Below, in pieces: positions 16,164 through 24,682 of a stretch of 64,000 nucleotides of DNA. The position numbers and the translations under genes are program-made. Position 1 is the first letter of the stretch, and each line of letters begins with the position of its first letter. Origin of the DNA: an uncultured Clostridiaceae bacterium (GTDB taxonomy: Bacteria; Bacillota; Clostridia; Lachnospirales; Lachnospiraceae); contig CAMWUK010000004.1 of assembly GCA_947177415.1 (NCBI GenBank), positions 1 to 64,000 of the forward strand. Reading direction: 5' to 3'. Under the pieces are notes generated by a model that saw nothing but the letters and a program-made list of their open reading frames with translations, was not told the DNA's origin and ran no database searches.

Positions 16164-16297
16164 GTAACTATTCAGGTAGAAACACGCATTTACTGCGTGT
16201 TTCGTAAGAAGATATAAATTTTACAGTGTTTAAGCCCCTTGGCGAAGGCGAATTATAATGGGCTTAAACGTAATTGTTCATCGTTCTGAACAGTTAC
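16164..16297 (+). mobile_element. GTAAC-family MITE-like element, 8-bp duplication (7/8)
   Basis: Same type as the copies at 3896 and 52492: GTAACTATTCAGGTAG, hairpin GAAACACGCA/TGCGTGTTTC, CGTAAG, hairpin TTTAAGCCC/GGGCTTAAA with the CGAAGGCG loop, then a terminal hairpin to GTTAC. Flanks are CAACAAAT (16156-16163) and CGACAAAT (16298-16305), matching at 7 of 8. It interrupts the gene remnant that ends at 16407. Confidence 0.87.
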
Positions 16298-16407
16298 CGA
16301 CAAATAAAGGATTAGACAAAATAAGAGATTTTCTAAATATACACATTGACGGGGAAAATATTCATGTACTTTATGAATTATTTAAAGATTTTCAAGAAAA
16401 GTGTTGA
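16298..16407 (+). pseudogene. Unidentified coding remnant downstream of a GTAAC element
   Basis: An open frame reads KGLDKIRDFLNIHIDGENIH then VLYELFKDFQEKC and TGA. Excising the element with one duplication joins it to an open upstream frame (SEKFTTNKGLDK). There is no start codon or ribosome site, so this is probably the tail of a decayed gene. The family is not recognised. Confidence 0.4.
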
Positions 16408-16438
16408 ATAAAAATAAATTTAGTTGTATAATTATAAA
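16404..16438 (+). promoter_or_regulatory. Promoter with overlapping ARG-box-like site, GNAT-argJBD operon
   Basis: TTGAAT (16404-16409), an 18-bp spacer and TATAAT (16428-16433). TGTATAATTATAAA (16425-16438) overlaps the -10 and differs from the ARG-box core at one base. Repressor binding would block polymerase. The transcript starts about 60 bp before the GTG at 16498. Confidence 0.65.
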
Positions 16439-16497
16439 ATCTAAAATAGAAATAAAATGCTAGATTTTCATAGATGGATAAAGAAGGGAGTGAGGCT

Positions 16498-16953
16498 GTG
16501 AAAATCCGGGCAATGGAGATTGTAGATTATCAAAAGGTATATCATTTATGGACACAAATAGAAGGATTTGGATTGAGAACCATTGACGATTCCAAAGAAG
16601 GCATTACACGTTTTCTGATGCGAAACCCGCATACAAGCGTAGTTGCAGAGGAAGATGGTAAAATAATAGGATCTATTCTTTGTGGTCATGATGGCAGGAC
16701 TGGTTGTTTTTACCATGTTTGTGTGGAAAAAAATCATAGAAACCGGGGAATTGCGACAAAAATGACAAGCTTTGCCATGGAGGCTTTGAGAAAGGAACAT
16801 ATTAATAAAGTAAGTTTAGTAGCCTTTCGCCAAAATGAAACTGGAAATGCTTGCTGGCATGAACTTGGCTGGGAAGAACGGGAAGATTTGAATTGCTATG
16901 ATTACATACTAAATTCGGATAATGTGGTCATTTTTAATAAAGATAAAAGGTAA
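16498..16953 (+). CDS. GNAT-family N-acetyltransferase in the arginine operon
   Basis: 151-residue acetyl-CoA-dependent acetyltransferase with the acetyl-CoA motif HRNRGIATKMTSFA. GTG 16498 is preferred because GGGAG (16486-16490) lies 7 nt upstream; the ATG at 16474 precedes that site. It is first in an operon with argJ, argB and argD under an ARG-box-like promoter. A role as the N-acetylglutamate synthase that primes the pathway is plausible but only inferred, because ArgJ can itself make acetylglutamate. The stop TAA (16951-16953) begins TAACTGTTCAG, the motif of the GTAAC element end. Confidence 0.8.
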   Translation: MKIRAMEIVDYQKVYHLWTQIEGFGLRTIDDSKEGITRFLMRNPHTSVVAEEDGKIIGSILCGHDGRTGCFYHVCVEKNHRNRGIATKMTSFAMEALRKEHINKVSLVAFRQNETGNACWHELGWEEREDLNCYDYILNSDNVVIFNKDKR

Positions 16954-17004
16954 CTGTTCAGAAAAAAATAACTGGTAAAAAGTTTGAGAAATGGAGGTCA
17001 TCAA

Positions 17005-18228
17005 ATGAAAAAAATTGAAGGTGGTGTAACTGCGGCAAAAGGTTTTCTGGCAACTGCCACAGCAGCAGAAATAAAATATAAAAATAGAGATGATATGGCT
17101 CTGGTATATAGTGAAGTTCCGGCAAAAGTAGCTGGTGTATTTACCCGTAATGTAGTGAAAGCAGCTCCCGTAAAGTGGGATATGAATATTGTGGCAAAAG
17201 AAGAAGTGGCACAAGCAGTAGTATTAAACAGCGGAATTGCTAATGCAGGTACTGGAAGTGAAGGAGACAAAGTGAATGAAGCAATGGCACAGCAAGTTGC
17301 CGATGCTCTGCAGATTCCACTTTCTTCTGCATTAACAGCTTCTACTGGTGTAATTGGTGTGCAGATTCCAGTAGATAGAGCCAAAAAAGGAATTGCAGAC
17401 ATGGCAGGAAACCTTTCTGATAGTCTGGAAGCGGGAAACCGTGCAGCAAAGGCAATTATGACTACAGATACCATTTGTAAGGAATGTGCAATAGAATTTA
17501 CCATTCAGGATACAACGGTAACTATTGGTGGTATGTCCAAAGGCTCTGGTATGATTCATCCGGATATGGCAACTATGCTTTGTGTAGTTACAACAGATAT
17601 TGCGATTTCCAAAGAATTGCTACAAGAAGCAGTAAAAATTGATGTAAAAGATTCTTTTAATATGATTTCTGTAGATAGGGATACTTCTACCAATGACAGT
17701 ATGATTGTTCTGGCAAATGGTAAAGCTGGAAATGTGGAAATTACAACAAAAGGACAGGAATATGACCGTTTCTGTGAGGCTTTGGCAATGGTCACAAAGA
17801 CTCTGGCAAAAATGATGGCAGGTGACGGAGAAGGAGCCACAAAGCTTTTAGAAGCAAAGGTAGTAAATGTGAAATCCAAAGAGGATGCCGTTGTACTAAG
17901 TAAATCTGTGATTACTTCTAATCTGGTAAAAACAGCGGTATATGGTTCTGATGCAAACTGGGGCAGAATCCTTTGTGCGTTAGGCTATGCAGGAGTAGAA
18001 TTTAATCCAGATATTGTAGATATCTATATAGAGAGTGAAGAAAAACGTATCAAGCTATGTGAGAATGGTCTGACAACCGATTATAGTGAAGAAGAGGCTA
18101 CAAAGATTCTTTCTGCAAAAGAAGTAACTGTCATTGCAGATATGAAGGATGGAAAGGCATCTGCAACCGCATGGGGATGCGATTTAACATACGATTATGT
18201 GAAAATAAATGGTGATTATCGTTCGTAA
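17005..18228 (+). CDS. argJ: Glutamate N-acetyltransferase / amino-acid acetyltransferase ArgJ
   Basis: Recycles the acetyl group from N-acetylornithine to glutamate in the cyclic arginine pathway and often also uses acetyl-CoA. The proenzyme cleaves itself at an Ala-Thr bond; the motif HPDMATMLCVV is present with Thr as the new N-terminal nucleophile. The 407-residue length is typical. Start ATG 17005 follows GGAGG (16994-16998). Both chain halves are intact. Confidence 0.95.
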   Translation: MKKIEGGVTAAKGFLATATAAEIKYKNRDDMALVYSEVPAKVAGVFTRNVVKAAPVKWDMNIVAKEEVAQAVVLNSGIANAGTGSEGDKVNEAMAQQVADALQIPLSSALTASTGVIGVQIPVDRAKKGIADMAGNLSDSLEAGNRAAKAIMTTDTICKECAIEFTIQDTTVTIGGMSKGSGMIHPDMATMLCVVTTDIAISKELLQEAVKIDVKDSFNMISVDRDTSTNDSMIVLANGKAGNVEITTKGQEYDRFCEALAMVTKTLAKMMAGDGEGATKLLEAKVVNVKSKEDAVVLSKSVITSNLVKTAVYGSDANWGRILCALGYAGVEFNPDIVDIYIESEEKRIKLCENGLTTDYSEEEATKILSAKEVTVIADMKDGKASATAWGCDLTYDYVKINGDYRS

Positions 18229-18272
18229 GACGATAAATGGGATTTAATGGAATAGAAAAGAGGAAAATAATA

Positions 18273-19181
18273 ATGCAGGCAACAGATATGGAACAGATTT
18301 TAATCAAAGCAGAAACGTTGATTGAGGCATTGCCATATATACGTGATTTTAACAATAAAAAAGTAGTCGTAAAATATGGCGGAAGTGCCATGATTGATAA
18401 ACAGCTTGAAGAAAGTGTTATTAAAGATGTGGCACTTTTGAAGCTGGTTGGTATGAAACCAATTATTGTGCATGGTGGAGGAAAAGAAATCAGTAAATGG
18501 CTTAACATGGTTGGCAAGGAGACAAAATTTATTGAAGGTCTCCGTGTAACAGATACGGAAACTATGGAAATTGCTGAAATGGTATTGAACCGTGTAAATA
18601 AAGGTTTAGTACAACGTATTGAGAAACTTGGTGTAAAAGCAGTAGGAATTAGCGGAAAAGATGGCGGAACCCTGAAAGTAAATAAGAAAACCGTAAATGG
18701 ACAGGATATCGGTTTTGTGGGAGATGTAAATGAAGTAAATGAAGGATTAATTGATACTTTGTTAGACAATGATTTTATTCCCGTTATTGCACCAATTGGT
18801 CTTGGAGATGATTACGAAAGTTACAATATCAATGCAGATGATGCAGCTTGTGCTGTAGCAACAGCGATTAAAGCAGAAAAACTGGCATTTCTCACAGATA
18901 TTGAAGGGGTTTGTAAAAATCCAGATGATAAGAGTACCCTAATTTCTGTTCTAACATTAGATAGAGCAGATGAAATGATTCAAAAGGGAGAAATCAGTGG
19001 TGGAATGCTGCCAAAAATCCGTAATTGTATTGATGCGGTAAATAATGGAGTAAATCGTGTGCATATCTTAGATGGCAGAAGAGAACATTGTCTGTTACTG
19101 GAATTCTTTACCCAGAAAGGTATTGGTACAGCTATTATTGATGATGAAAACAAGCTTTATGAACATGAAGTGCAACGTTAG
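18273..19181 (+). CDS. argB: Acetylglutamate kinase
   Basis: Phosphorylates N-acetylglutamate, the second committed step, and is often feedback-inhibited by arginine. Amino-acid-kinase fold with VVKYGGSAM near residue 30, VHGGGKEIS and the C-terminal nucleotide region [14 protein letters not shown]. Length is 302 residues. ATG 18273 follows AGAGGAAAA; the in-frame ATG 12 codons upstream has no site. Confidence 0.95.
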   Translation: MQATDMEQILIKAETLIEALPYIRDFNNKKVVVKYGGSAMIDKQLEESVIKDVALLKLVGMKPIIVHGGGKEISKWLNMVGKETKFIEGLRVTDTETMEIAEMVLNRVNKGLVQRIEKLGVKAVGISGKDGGTLKVNKKTVNGQDIGFVGDVNEVNEGLIDTLLDNDFIPVIAPIGLGDDYESYNINADDAACAVATAIKAEKLAFLTDIEGVCKNPDDKSTLISVLTLDRADEMIQKGEISGGMLPKIRNCIDAVNNGVNRVHILDGRREHCLLLEFFTQKGIGTAIIDDENKLYEHEVQR

Positions 19182-19193
19182 GAGGAAATAACC

Positions 19194-20375
19194 ATGACAG
19201 ATCAGGAATATATTGAAAAAGCGGAACAAAATTTAATCCATACCTATAACCGTTATCAGATTGTATTGGAAAAAGGTGATGGCGTATATCTATATGATGT
19301 AAATGGAAAAAGATATCTGGATTTTATGGCAGGAATTGCAGTATATGCTTTGGGATATAACAATAAAGCATACAATGACGCCCTAAAAGATCAGATAGAT
19401 AAACTTATGCATACTTCTAATTTATTTTACTCATCCATTTTAGGAGATGCAGCGGAAAAGCTTACCCAAGCAAGCCAGATGGATCGGGTTTTCTTTACAA
19501 ACAGTGGAACAGAAGCAATTGAGGGAGCAATTAAACTTGCTAGAAAATATGCATTTCTCCGGGATGGACATACGGATCATGAAATTATTTCCATGAATCA
19601 TTCTTTTCATGGAAGAAGTCTTGGATCACTTTCCGTTACTGGAAATACCCACTATCAGGAAGCCTTCAAGCCATTAATTGGAGGAGTGGTATTTGCAGAA
19701 TATAATAATTTAGAAAGTGTACGTTCTAAGATTACAGACAAGACTTGTGCCATTATAATGGAAACGGTACAGGGGGAAGGTGGAATTTATCCAGCTACAG
19801 AGGAATTTATCCATGGAATAAGAAAGTTATGTGATGAGCATGATATTTTATTGATTTGTGATGAAATTCAATGTGGTATGGGACGTACTGGTACTATGTT
19901 TGCCTATGAAAATTATGGTATAAAACCAGATATTATGACTTGTGCAAAGGCTCTTGGATGTGGTGTTCCAGTTGGGGCATTTGGAGCAACCAAGGAAGTA
20001 GCAAAAGCTTTTGTTCCTGGAGACCATGGAACCACTTATGGCGGAAATCCTTTCGTACTTGCTGCAGTTAGTAAGGTCTTTGATTTATTTGAGGAACAAA
20101 AGATTTTGGAAAATGTAAAGGAAGTGTCTGCATATTTAGAAGAAAAATTAGATGCCTTAAAAGATAAATATGATTTTATTATAGATAGACGTGGTAAAGG
20201 ATTGATGCAGGGATTAGAGTGCAGCATACCAGTGGGAACAATTATTCAGAAAGGCTTGGATAATGGATTAATTTTAGTTAATGCTGGTACTAATATTATT
20301 CGTTTTGTTCCTCCACTTACCATTACAAAATCCCATGTGGATGAGATGATTACTCTAATTGAGAAATGTTTTTAA
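19194..20375 (+). CDS. argD: Acetylornithine aminotransferase
   Basis: PLP-dependent class III aminotransferase forming N-acetylornithine. Visible are FTNSGTEAIEGAIKLAR (cofactor phosphate site), the aspartate in LICDEIQCGMGRTG and the PLP lysine in TCAKALGCG. 393 residues, full length. A strong AGGAGG site lies 6 nt upstream, in the 12-nt gap after argB. The stop TAA at 20373 starts TAACTGTTTAAG, a degenerate element end. Confidence 0.95.
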   Translation: MTDQEYIEKAEQNLIHTYNRYQIVLEKGDGVYLYDVNGKRYLDFMAGIAVYALGYNNKAYNDALKDQIDKLMHTSNLFYSSILGDAAEKLTQASQMDRVFFTNSGTEAIEGAIKLARKYAFLRDGHTDHEIISMNHSFHGRSLGSLSVTGNTHYQEAFKPLIGGVVFAEYNNLESVRSKITDKTCAIIMETVQGEGGIYPATEEFIHGIRKLCDEHDILLICDEIQCGMGRTGTMFAYENYGIKPDIMTCAKALGCGVPVGAFGATKEVAKAFVPGDHGTTYGGNPFVLAAVSKVFDLFEEQKILENVKEVSAYLEEKLDALKDKYDFIIDRRGKGLMQGLECSIPVGTIIQKGLDNGLILVNAGTNIIRFVPPLTITKSHVDEMITLIEKCF

Positions 20376-20438
20376 CTGTTTAAGTACGGAACAGATATAA
20401 ATGTTTTGCATAGAAAACAGAAAAAAGGAAAAAATAAA

Positions 20439-20467
20439 GAAAGAGCATAAATGCTCTTTCTTTTTTA
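20439..20467 (+). terminator. Rho-independent terminator of the argJBD operon
   Basis: GAAAGAGCAT/ATGCTCTTTC perfect stem followed by TTTTTT. Confidence 0.85.
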
Positions 20468-20469
20468 TG

Positions 20470-20575
20470 TATGAAAGTCCTGACAAATACAGTTAGTGAT
20501 TGTGGGAGTGCGTAGCACGTAGCAATCAACTTTCATATATGGTGGAACTGTCGAAGGCAACATGGAGGTTACTTT
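20470..20575 (+). repeat. Nested inverted repeat sharing a 19-bp head with 53880
   Basis: TATGAAAGT pairs with ACTTTCATA, and inside it TGATTG/CAATCA and GTGCGTAGCAC form a nested stem. The first 19 bp, TATGAAAGTCCTGACAAAT, recur exactly at 53880-53898 in front of a different hairpin, and ATACAGTTAG follows in both copies (directly here, about 90 bp later there). Confidence 0.5.
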
Positions 20576-20596
20576 ATAGGAAAGGATAGATGAAAC

Positions 20597-21034
20597 ATGT
20601 GGGGAATTCTTATTGCTTTATTATCTGGTGCTTTAATGAGCATACAAGGTGTGTTTAACAGTGGTGTAACAAAACAGACTAGTATATGGATGGCAGCGGC
20701 TTTTGTGCAGCTTACCGCATTTTTAGTTTGTATTACAGCTTGGTTTTTTACAGGAAGGGAAAGCTCAGTAGGAGATATCTTTCATGTGACACCTAAATAT
20801 ATTTTACTTGGTGGGGCAATTGGAGCCTTTATTACAATTACCGTGGTAAACAGTATCAATACACTTGGAACGGCTAGAGCAGAAATGTTTATTGTATGTG
20901 CACAGCTTATTGTGGCATATTTAATAGAATTATTTGGATTGTTTGGTATGGAGAAATCAAACTTTGAGTGGAAAAAAGTATTTGGTGTAGCTTTGTTTTT
21001 AGCAGGTATTGTTCTATTTAAATGGAAAAATTAA
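20597..21034 (+). CDS. DMT-superfamily membrane protein (YdcZ/DUF606-like)
   Basis: 145 residues with about five hydrophobic segments and the pattern ALLSGALMSIQGVFNSGV at the N-terminus, matching the small half-size YdcZ/DUF606 type of the drug/metabolite transporter superfamily. Such proteins usually act as dimers; the substrate is unknown. AAAGGA lies 10 nt before the ATG. It stands alone between the argD terminator and the two-component genes. Confidence 0.75.
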   Translation: MWGILIALLSGALMSIQGVFNSGVTKQTSIWMAAAFVQLTAFLVCITAWFFTGRESSVGDIFHVTPKYILLGGAIGAFITITVVNSINTLGTARAEMFIVCAQLIVAYLIELFGLFGMEKSNFEWKKVFGVALFLAGIVLFKWKN

Positions 21035-21057
21035 TGGTGGAATTTATATATTTGACA

Positions 21058-21088
21058 TTTCACAGCAAAAAGTATCCGTTTCACAGCA
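21058..21088 (+). promoter_or_regulatory. Direct repeats resembling a LytTR-type operator
   Basis: TTTCACAGCA occurs at 21058-21067 and again at 21079-21088, spaced 21 bp (two helical turns), with AT-rich sequence after each. Direct repeats two turns apart are the usual target of LytTR DNA-binding domains, and the next gene encodes a LytTR regulator. Self-regulation is inferred. Confidence 0.5.
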
Positions 21089-21138
21089 TTTTGTTATCGT
21101 TACTTAAATAAAATTCCGATACATTAATAAAAAATGTG

Positions 21139-21166
21139 GTAACTATTCATGGTTCTGAACAGTTAC
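21139..21166 (+). repeat. Minimal GTAAC-family hairpin
   Basis: 28-bp hairpin with arms GTAACTATTCA and TGAACAGTTAC, equal to the terminal hairpin of longer copies. The flanks AAAATGTG and AAAACACC do not form a convincing duplication. Confidence 0.65.
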
Positions 21167-21198
21167 AAAACACCCAAAAATGTAAAGGAAGTGGAAAA

Positions 21199-21930
21199 AT
21201 GCAGATAGCAGTATGTGATGATGAAAAAGAAATCCGGGATATGCTTGCAGAAAAGAATAGAAAATGGTATCCAAAGGCAGCCTTGTCGTTATATCAATCA
21301 GGAAATGAATTGCTTTTATCAGACCAGCAGCCGGATATTTTGCTCCTTGATATTCAGATGCCAGAAAAAAATGGTATGGAAACAGCTAAGGAATTACGCA
21401 AAAATAATAAAGAAATCATCATTATTTTTGTGACAGCTTTGGACGATTTTGTATTTCAGGCATTTGATGTATGGGCATTCCATTATCTGGTAAAACCCTT
21501 TAATGATGAGAAATTTACAGAAGTATTACAAAATGCTATAAGACAGTTTGAGGACAGAAAGAAGCTGAAAGCTGCAAAAATAAAAAAAGAAGTGCCTAAT
21601 TTGATGATATCCAAAAGAGGGAAACATATTATTGTCAATATAGAAGATATTGTATATGCGGAAGTATTTGACAGGAAAGTGATTATCCATACCATGGATT
21701 CAGATATAGAATATTACGGAAAAATGAAAGAATTAGAGAAAAAGGTTGGAGATGAATTTTACCGTCCTCACAGGGCATATCTGGTGAATTTCAATTTTAT
21801 CAGAAAATATGATGCTACAACTATCTATCTAAAAAAGGGACAAGCACTTATGGCAAAGCAGAATTACAAAGAGTTTGTGAAATGCTATTTAAGGTACAAT
21901 CAGAGAAAGGGAAGAGAAAATGGTACATGA
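21199..21930 (+). CDS. LytTR-family response regulator (AgrA/LytR type)
   Basis: 243 residues: a receiver domain (residues 1-120; acidic VCDDE at the N-terminus, phosphoacceptor Asp in ILLLDIQMP, and the lysine of LVKPF) followed by a LytTR DNA-binding domain (FYRPHRAYLVNFNFI). ATG 21199 is chosen for its near AAAGGAAGTGG site; the upstream in-frame codons fall in a palindromic repeat. It overlaps the histidine kinase start by 11 nt. Direct repeats at 21058-21088 may be its operator. Confidence 0.88.
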   Translation: MQIAVCDDEKEIRDMLAEKNRKWYPKAALSLYQSGNELLLSDQQPDILLLDIQMPEKNGMETAKELRKNNKEIIIIFVTALDDFVFQAFDVWAFHYLVKPFNDEKFTEVLQNAIRQFEDRKKLKAAKIKKEVPNLMISKRGKHIIVNIEDIVYAEVFDRKVIIHTMDSDIEYYGKMKELEKKVGDEFYRPHRAYLVNFNFIRKYDATTIYLKKGQALMAKQNYKEFVKCYLRYNQRKGRENGT

Positions 21931-23290
21931 TGAAATATATTGGACAATTATACCGTATGTGATACTAATTGCACAATGCTTTATGGAAGGATATTGTCTA
22001 TACCGGCTTGCAAAACCGTTTATGAAAAATAAAAAAGGCATATTTTGTGTTGGAGTGATATATCCTTTAACCATGCTAATGCTTTATATGATACCTCTGC
22101 ATCTTGATAGTTTTATAGCATATAGTATAGGCGTTTTTGCAGCTTTTGTTGTGATGTGCCGGATAGATCAGAGAAATTATGAACAAAAAGCCTTTATTGT
22201 GGTGACATTTTTCTCTTTGCGTTGGTTTAAATCAGCAATAGCAGAAATTCTATATGATAATCTATACAATTATGGTACAAATATGGGTTACATGATAATT
22301 CATCCAAATATGTCATTTGCCCTATATGTCGGGGTAAGTCTGCTTTATCTGGGCTTGGAGTTTTTGTTTACAGCTATTGGTATATGGTGTATTAAAAAAA
22401 ATTATGCTTACAAGTATGCCAGGATGTCAAAAAAAGAGCTGCTTATGTTGGCTGTTCCATCGTTTTTAGGAGTAGTGGGTTATGAAATTATATGGTATTA
22501 CCGTAACTTTTACATAGTCAAAATGGGAAAAAATTCTGATATGTATGATATTATGTCGTTGCTTTATTATGCAGCAGCCATTATTACAATTGTAGTGGTT
22601 ATTGTACTGTATCAAAGTATTAAGGCAGGGCAGAAAGAAAAGTTGCAAAATGAATTGCTTGCCACGCAGATGGACAGCATCAGACAGCATATTGAACAGG
22701 TAGAAAACCTATATCAGAGCATCCGCAGTATGAAGCATGACATGACCAATCATGTTATTACTTTGGAAAGGCTTTATGCTGGAAATAAAGTAGAAGAGGC
22801 AAAAGCCTACAGCACAGAATTAAAAGCCATGCTTGCCAAAGTAACAGATAAGGTAAACAGCGGAAACCCTGTAACTGATGTTATTTTGCAGGAAATGCAA
22901 AGTGAAGCCGGGAAAAGAAAAATCCGTTTCCATATAGATTATCATTATCCTACAGATTCTAATGTGAATGCCTTTGATATGAGTGTAATTTTGCATAATG
23001 CTTTGCAAAATGCGATGGAAAATGCTGGAAAAAGCGAAACGCCTTATATATCTATTTTGTCTTACCGCAGAAATAATGCCTATATGATAGAGATAAAAAA
23101 CAGCTTTGAAGGAAATCTTAAATGGGATGTAGAAAGTGGGCTGCCAATTACATCAAAAGGGAACATGGACGGTCATGGGTATGGGTTATTCAACATCCGC
23201 AGGATGGCAGAAAAATATTCTGGAGATATCGCCATTGACTTAAATGGTAAGGAGTTCTGCCTTAGCATTATGTTGATGATGGAAATATGA
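21920..23290 (+). CDS. AgrC-like sensor histidine kinase (GHKL ATPase)
   Basis: 456 residues. The N-terminal 230 or so residues hold about six membrane spans, as in peptide-sensing AgrC kinases. A coiled linker and dimerisation region carries the likely phospho-His in SMKHDMTNHVITL. The C-terminal GHKL ATPase has LHNALQNAMENA (N box) and GHGYGLFNIRRM (G box). The ATG overlaps the regulator gene. No agrB/agrD-like peptide genes are nearby, so the ligand is unknown. Confidence 0.87.
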   Translation: MVHDEIYWTIIPYVILIAQCFMEGYCLYRLAKPFMKNKKGIFCVGVIYPLTMLMLYMIPLHLDSFIAYSIGVFAAFVVMCRIDQRNYEQKAFIVVTFFSLRWFKSAIAEILYDNLYNYGTNMGYMIIHPNMSFALYVGVSLLYLGLEFLFTAIGIWCIKKNYAYKYARMSKKELLMLAVPSFLGVVGYEIIWYYRNFYIVKMGKNSDMYDIMSLLYYAAAIITIVVVIVLYQSIKAGQKEKLQNELLATQMDSIRQHIEQVENLYQSIRSMKHDMTNHVITLERLYAGNKVEEAKAYSTELKAMLAKVTDKVNSGNPVTDVILQEMQSEAGKRKIRFHIDYHYPTDSNVNAFDMSVILHNALQNAMENAGKSETPYISILSYRRNNAYMIEIKNSFEGNLKWDVESGLPITSKGNMDGHGYGLFNIRRMAEKYSGDIAIDLNGKEFCLSIMLMMEI

Positions 23291-23340
23291 GGATGTCTTA
23301 CAGTGTGCAAAAATATGGTTACAAGAATAACAAAATATGT

Positions 23341-23463
23341 ATAACAGGTCAGCCAAGGGATGGGAACCCTGCAAGCTTCGCATGTAAATTGCCCAATTCT
23401 AATCCTGTTTTAGTCTTTTTACGGTCTGCACAGCGGAGTGTGCAGACCTACCTGAACTGTTAC
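23341..23463 (-). mobile_element. GTAAC-family MITE-like element, reverse orientation, perfect 8-bp target duplication
   Basis: On the minus strand: GTAACAGTTCAGGTAG, hairpin GTCTGCACA/TGTGCAGAC, CGTAAAAAGACTAAAACAGG, then the hairpin-2 and right-end parts, ending at ATAAC. AAATATGT flanks both sides (23333-23340, 23464-23471). Same subtype as the copies at 13586 and 39862. It lies 50 bp after the histidine kinase stop. Confidence 0.88.
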
Positions 23464-23586
23464 AAATATGTTCACAGCAGAAAAAGGTTGTTCTACATCA
23501 TATCTGTTTAGTTTGAAAGAAAAGATTCCGAAACAAAAAATGAGGACAGTTAAGCCAAAACGTTACTCAGATAGAACAACAAATAA

Positions 23587-23876
23587 TAGGGATTTGCGAA
23601 ACTCAATTTACTCATAGAGTTTTTGTGCAATATTCACATATCAACACAAGGCACGTTTTCACTGCTCTCAACCGTAACGGTACATATGCTAGTAAAGCCT
23701 AAGAAACCGAGCCAAAAGGCGAAGGTTGATTAGCTGCTTTACTGTATGCATGCGAAGCGTTTTTGCTAGGTGCTAAAAGACAGCACCTAAGTACCGACGG
23801 TCTCGAAAGCACCTTGCTTATGATATGTAAATCTGCACAAAATAATTTAAGTTAACAAGAGTTTCGCAATTACCTA
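23587..23876. mobile_element. Family-E composite palindromic element, about 290 bp, flanked by a 12-bp direct repeat
   Basis: Ends are TAGGGATTTGCGAAACTC and GAGTTTCGCAATTACCTA, complementary at 16 of 18 positions. Inside are nested pairs TTGTGCA/TGCACAA and ACATATCA/TGATATGT, then separate hairpins AGTAAAGC/GCTTTACT and TAGGTGCT/AGCACCTA, giving a multibranched fold. AACAACAAATAA occurs at 23575-23586 and 23878-23889, most simply a target duplication. No coding content. Another weak inverted repeat (GTTGTTCTA, 23487-23495, with TAGAACAAC, 23572-23580) lies just left. Confidence 0.7.
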
Positions 23877-23910
23877 AAACAACAAATAAACAAGAAAGGA
23901 GATGCATATT

Positions 23911-24669
23911 ATGATGATTGGTAGTATAGCAGGAACAAATAATATGCAGGCAGGATGTTCTGGCATGAATATGCAGACAGATGCTGTCAGCAGAAATATT
24001 CAGAACAAGATAGCAAATGCACAGAAACAGCTACAGGAACTTTCTTCCGATGAGGAAATGACACCAGAAGAAAAAATGAAAAAAAGACAAGAAATCCAGC
24101 AAGAGATTACTAATTTGAACCAGCAATTAAGACAGCACCAGATTGAGAAAAGGAAAGAACAGCAGTCTAAAGGTGCATCCATGGATGATATGCTTGGTGG
24201 AAAACAGAGTGAAGGAAGGACAAAGGAAGGTGACAAAGGAACCGGTTTGTCACAGGCGGGCATGCAGGCAATGATTTTGGCAGATTCTTCTATGAAGCAG
24301 GCACAGGTACAAGGAAGTGTAGCTACAAGAATGGAAGGCAGAGCAGGCGTGTTAAAGGCAGAAATAAAACAGGATGCAGGCAGAAATACGGAAGCAAAAG
24401 AAGCGGAACTTGCAGAAGTAGAGCAGAAAGCTATAAATGCCAGTGCTGCACAGATGGATACATTTGCAAGCACAAATCAGGCAGTAAAAGAAGCTGCAAA
24501 AGCTGAACGGGACAGCAAAGAAGATGAAGTGGATACAAAGAGCGATAGTAAAGATGGCAAGATGGACAAAGCAGATAACAATGGACAGACAATAGAAAAT
24601 ACCAAAGCGGATGAGGCAGAGGGGTCTGCACAGCTTGCTGCCTATGCACATGTAGATGTTCGTTTGTAA
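23911..24669 (+). CDS. FlxA-like coiled-coil protein
   Basis: 252 residues, hydrophilic. Residues about 20-80 form a coiled coil with the FlxA-family pattern (KIANAQKQLQELSSDEEMTP, then KMKKRQEIQQEI); the rest is low-complexity, rich in Ala, Lys, Glu and Asp. FlxA-like proteins are linked to flagella in enterobacteria, but in Clostridia they occur without flagellar genes, and none are in this window. ATG 23911 is preferred because AAAGGAG (23896-23902) lies 8 nt upstream. It is co-directional with the next gene, 13 nt away, and follows the AgrAC-like pair. Confidence 0.68.
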   Translation: MMIGSIAGTNNMQAGCSGMNMQTDAVSRNIQNKIANAQKQLQELSSDEEMTPEEKMKKRQEIQQEITNLNQQLRQHQIEKRKEQQSKGASMDDMLGGKQSEGRTKEGDKGTGLSQAGMQAMILADSSMKQAQVQGSVATRMEGRAGVLKAEIKQDAGRNTEAKEAELAEVEQKAINASAAQMDTFASTNQAVKEAAKAERDSKEDEVDTKSDSKDGKMDKADNNGQTIENTKADEAEGSAQLAAYAHVDVRL

Positions 24670-24682
24670 GGAGGTGGAAATC

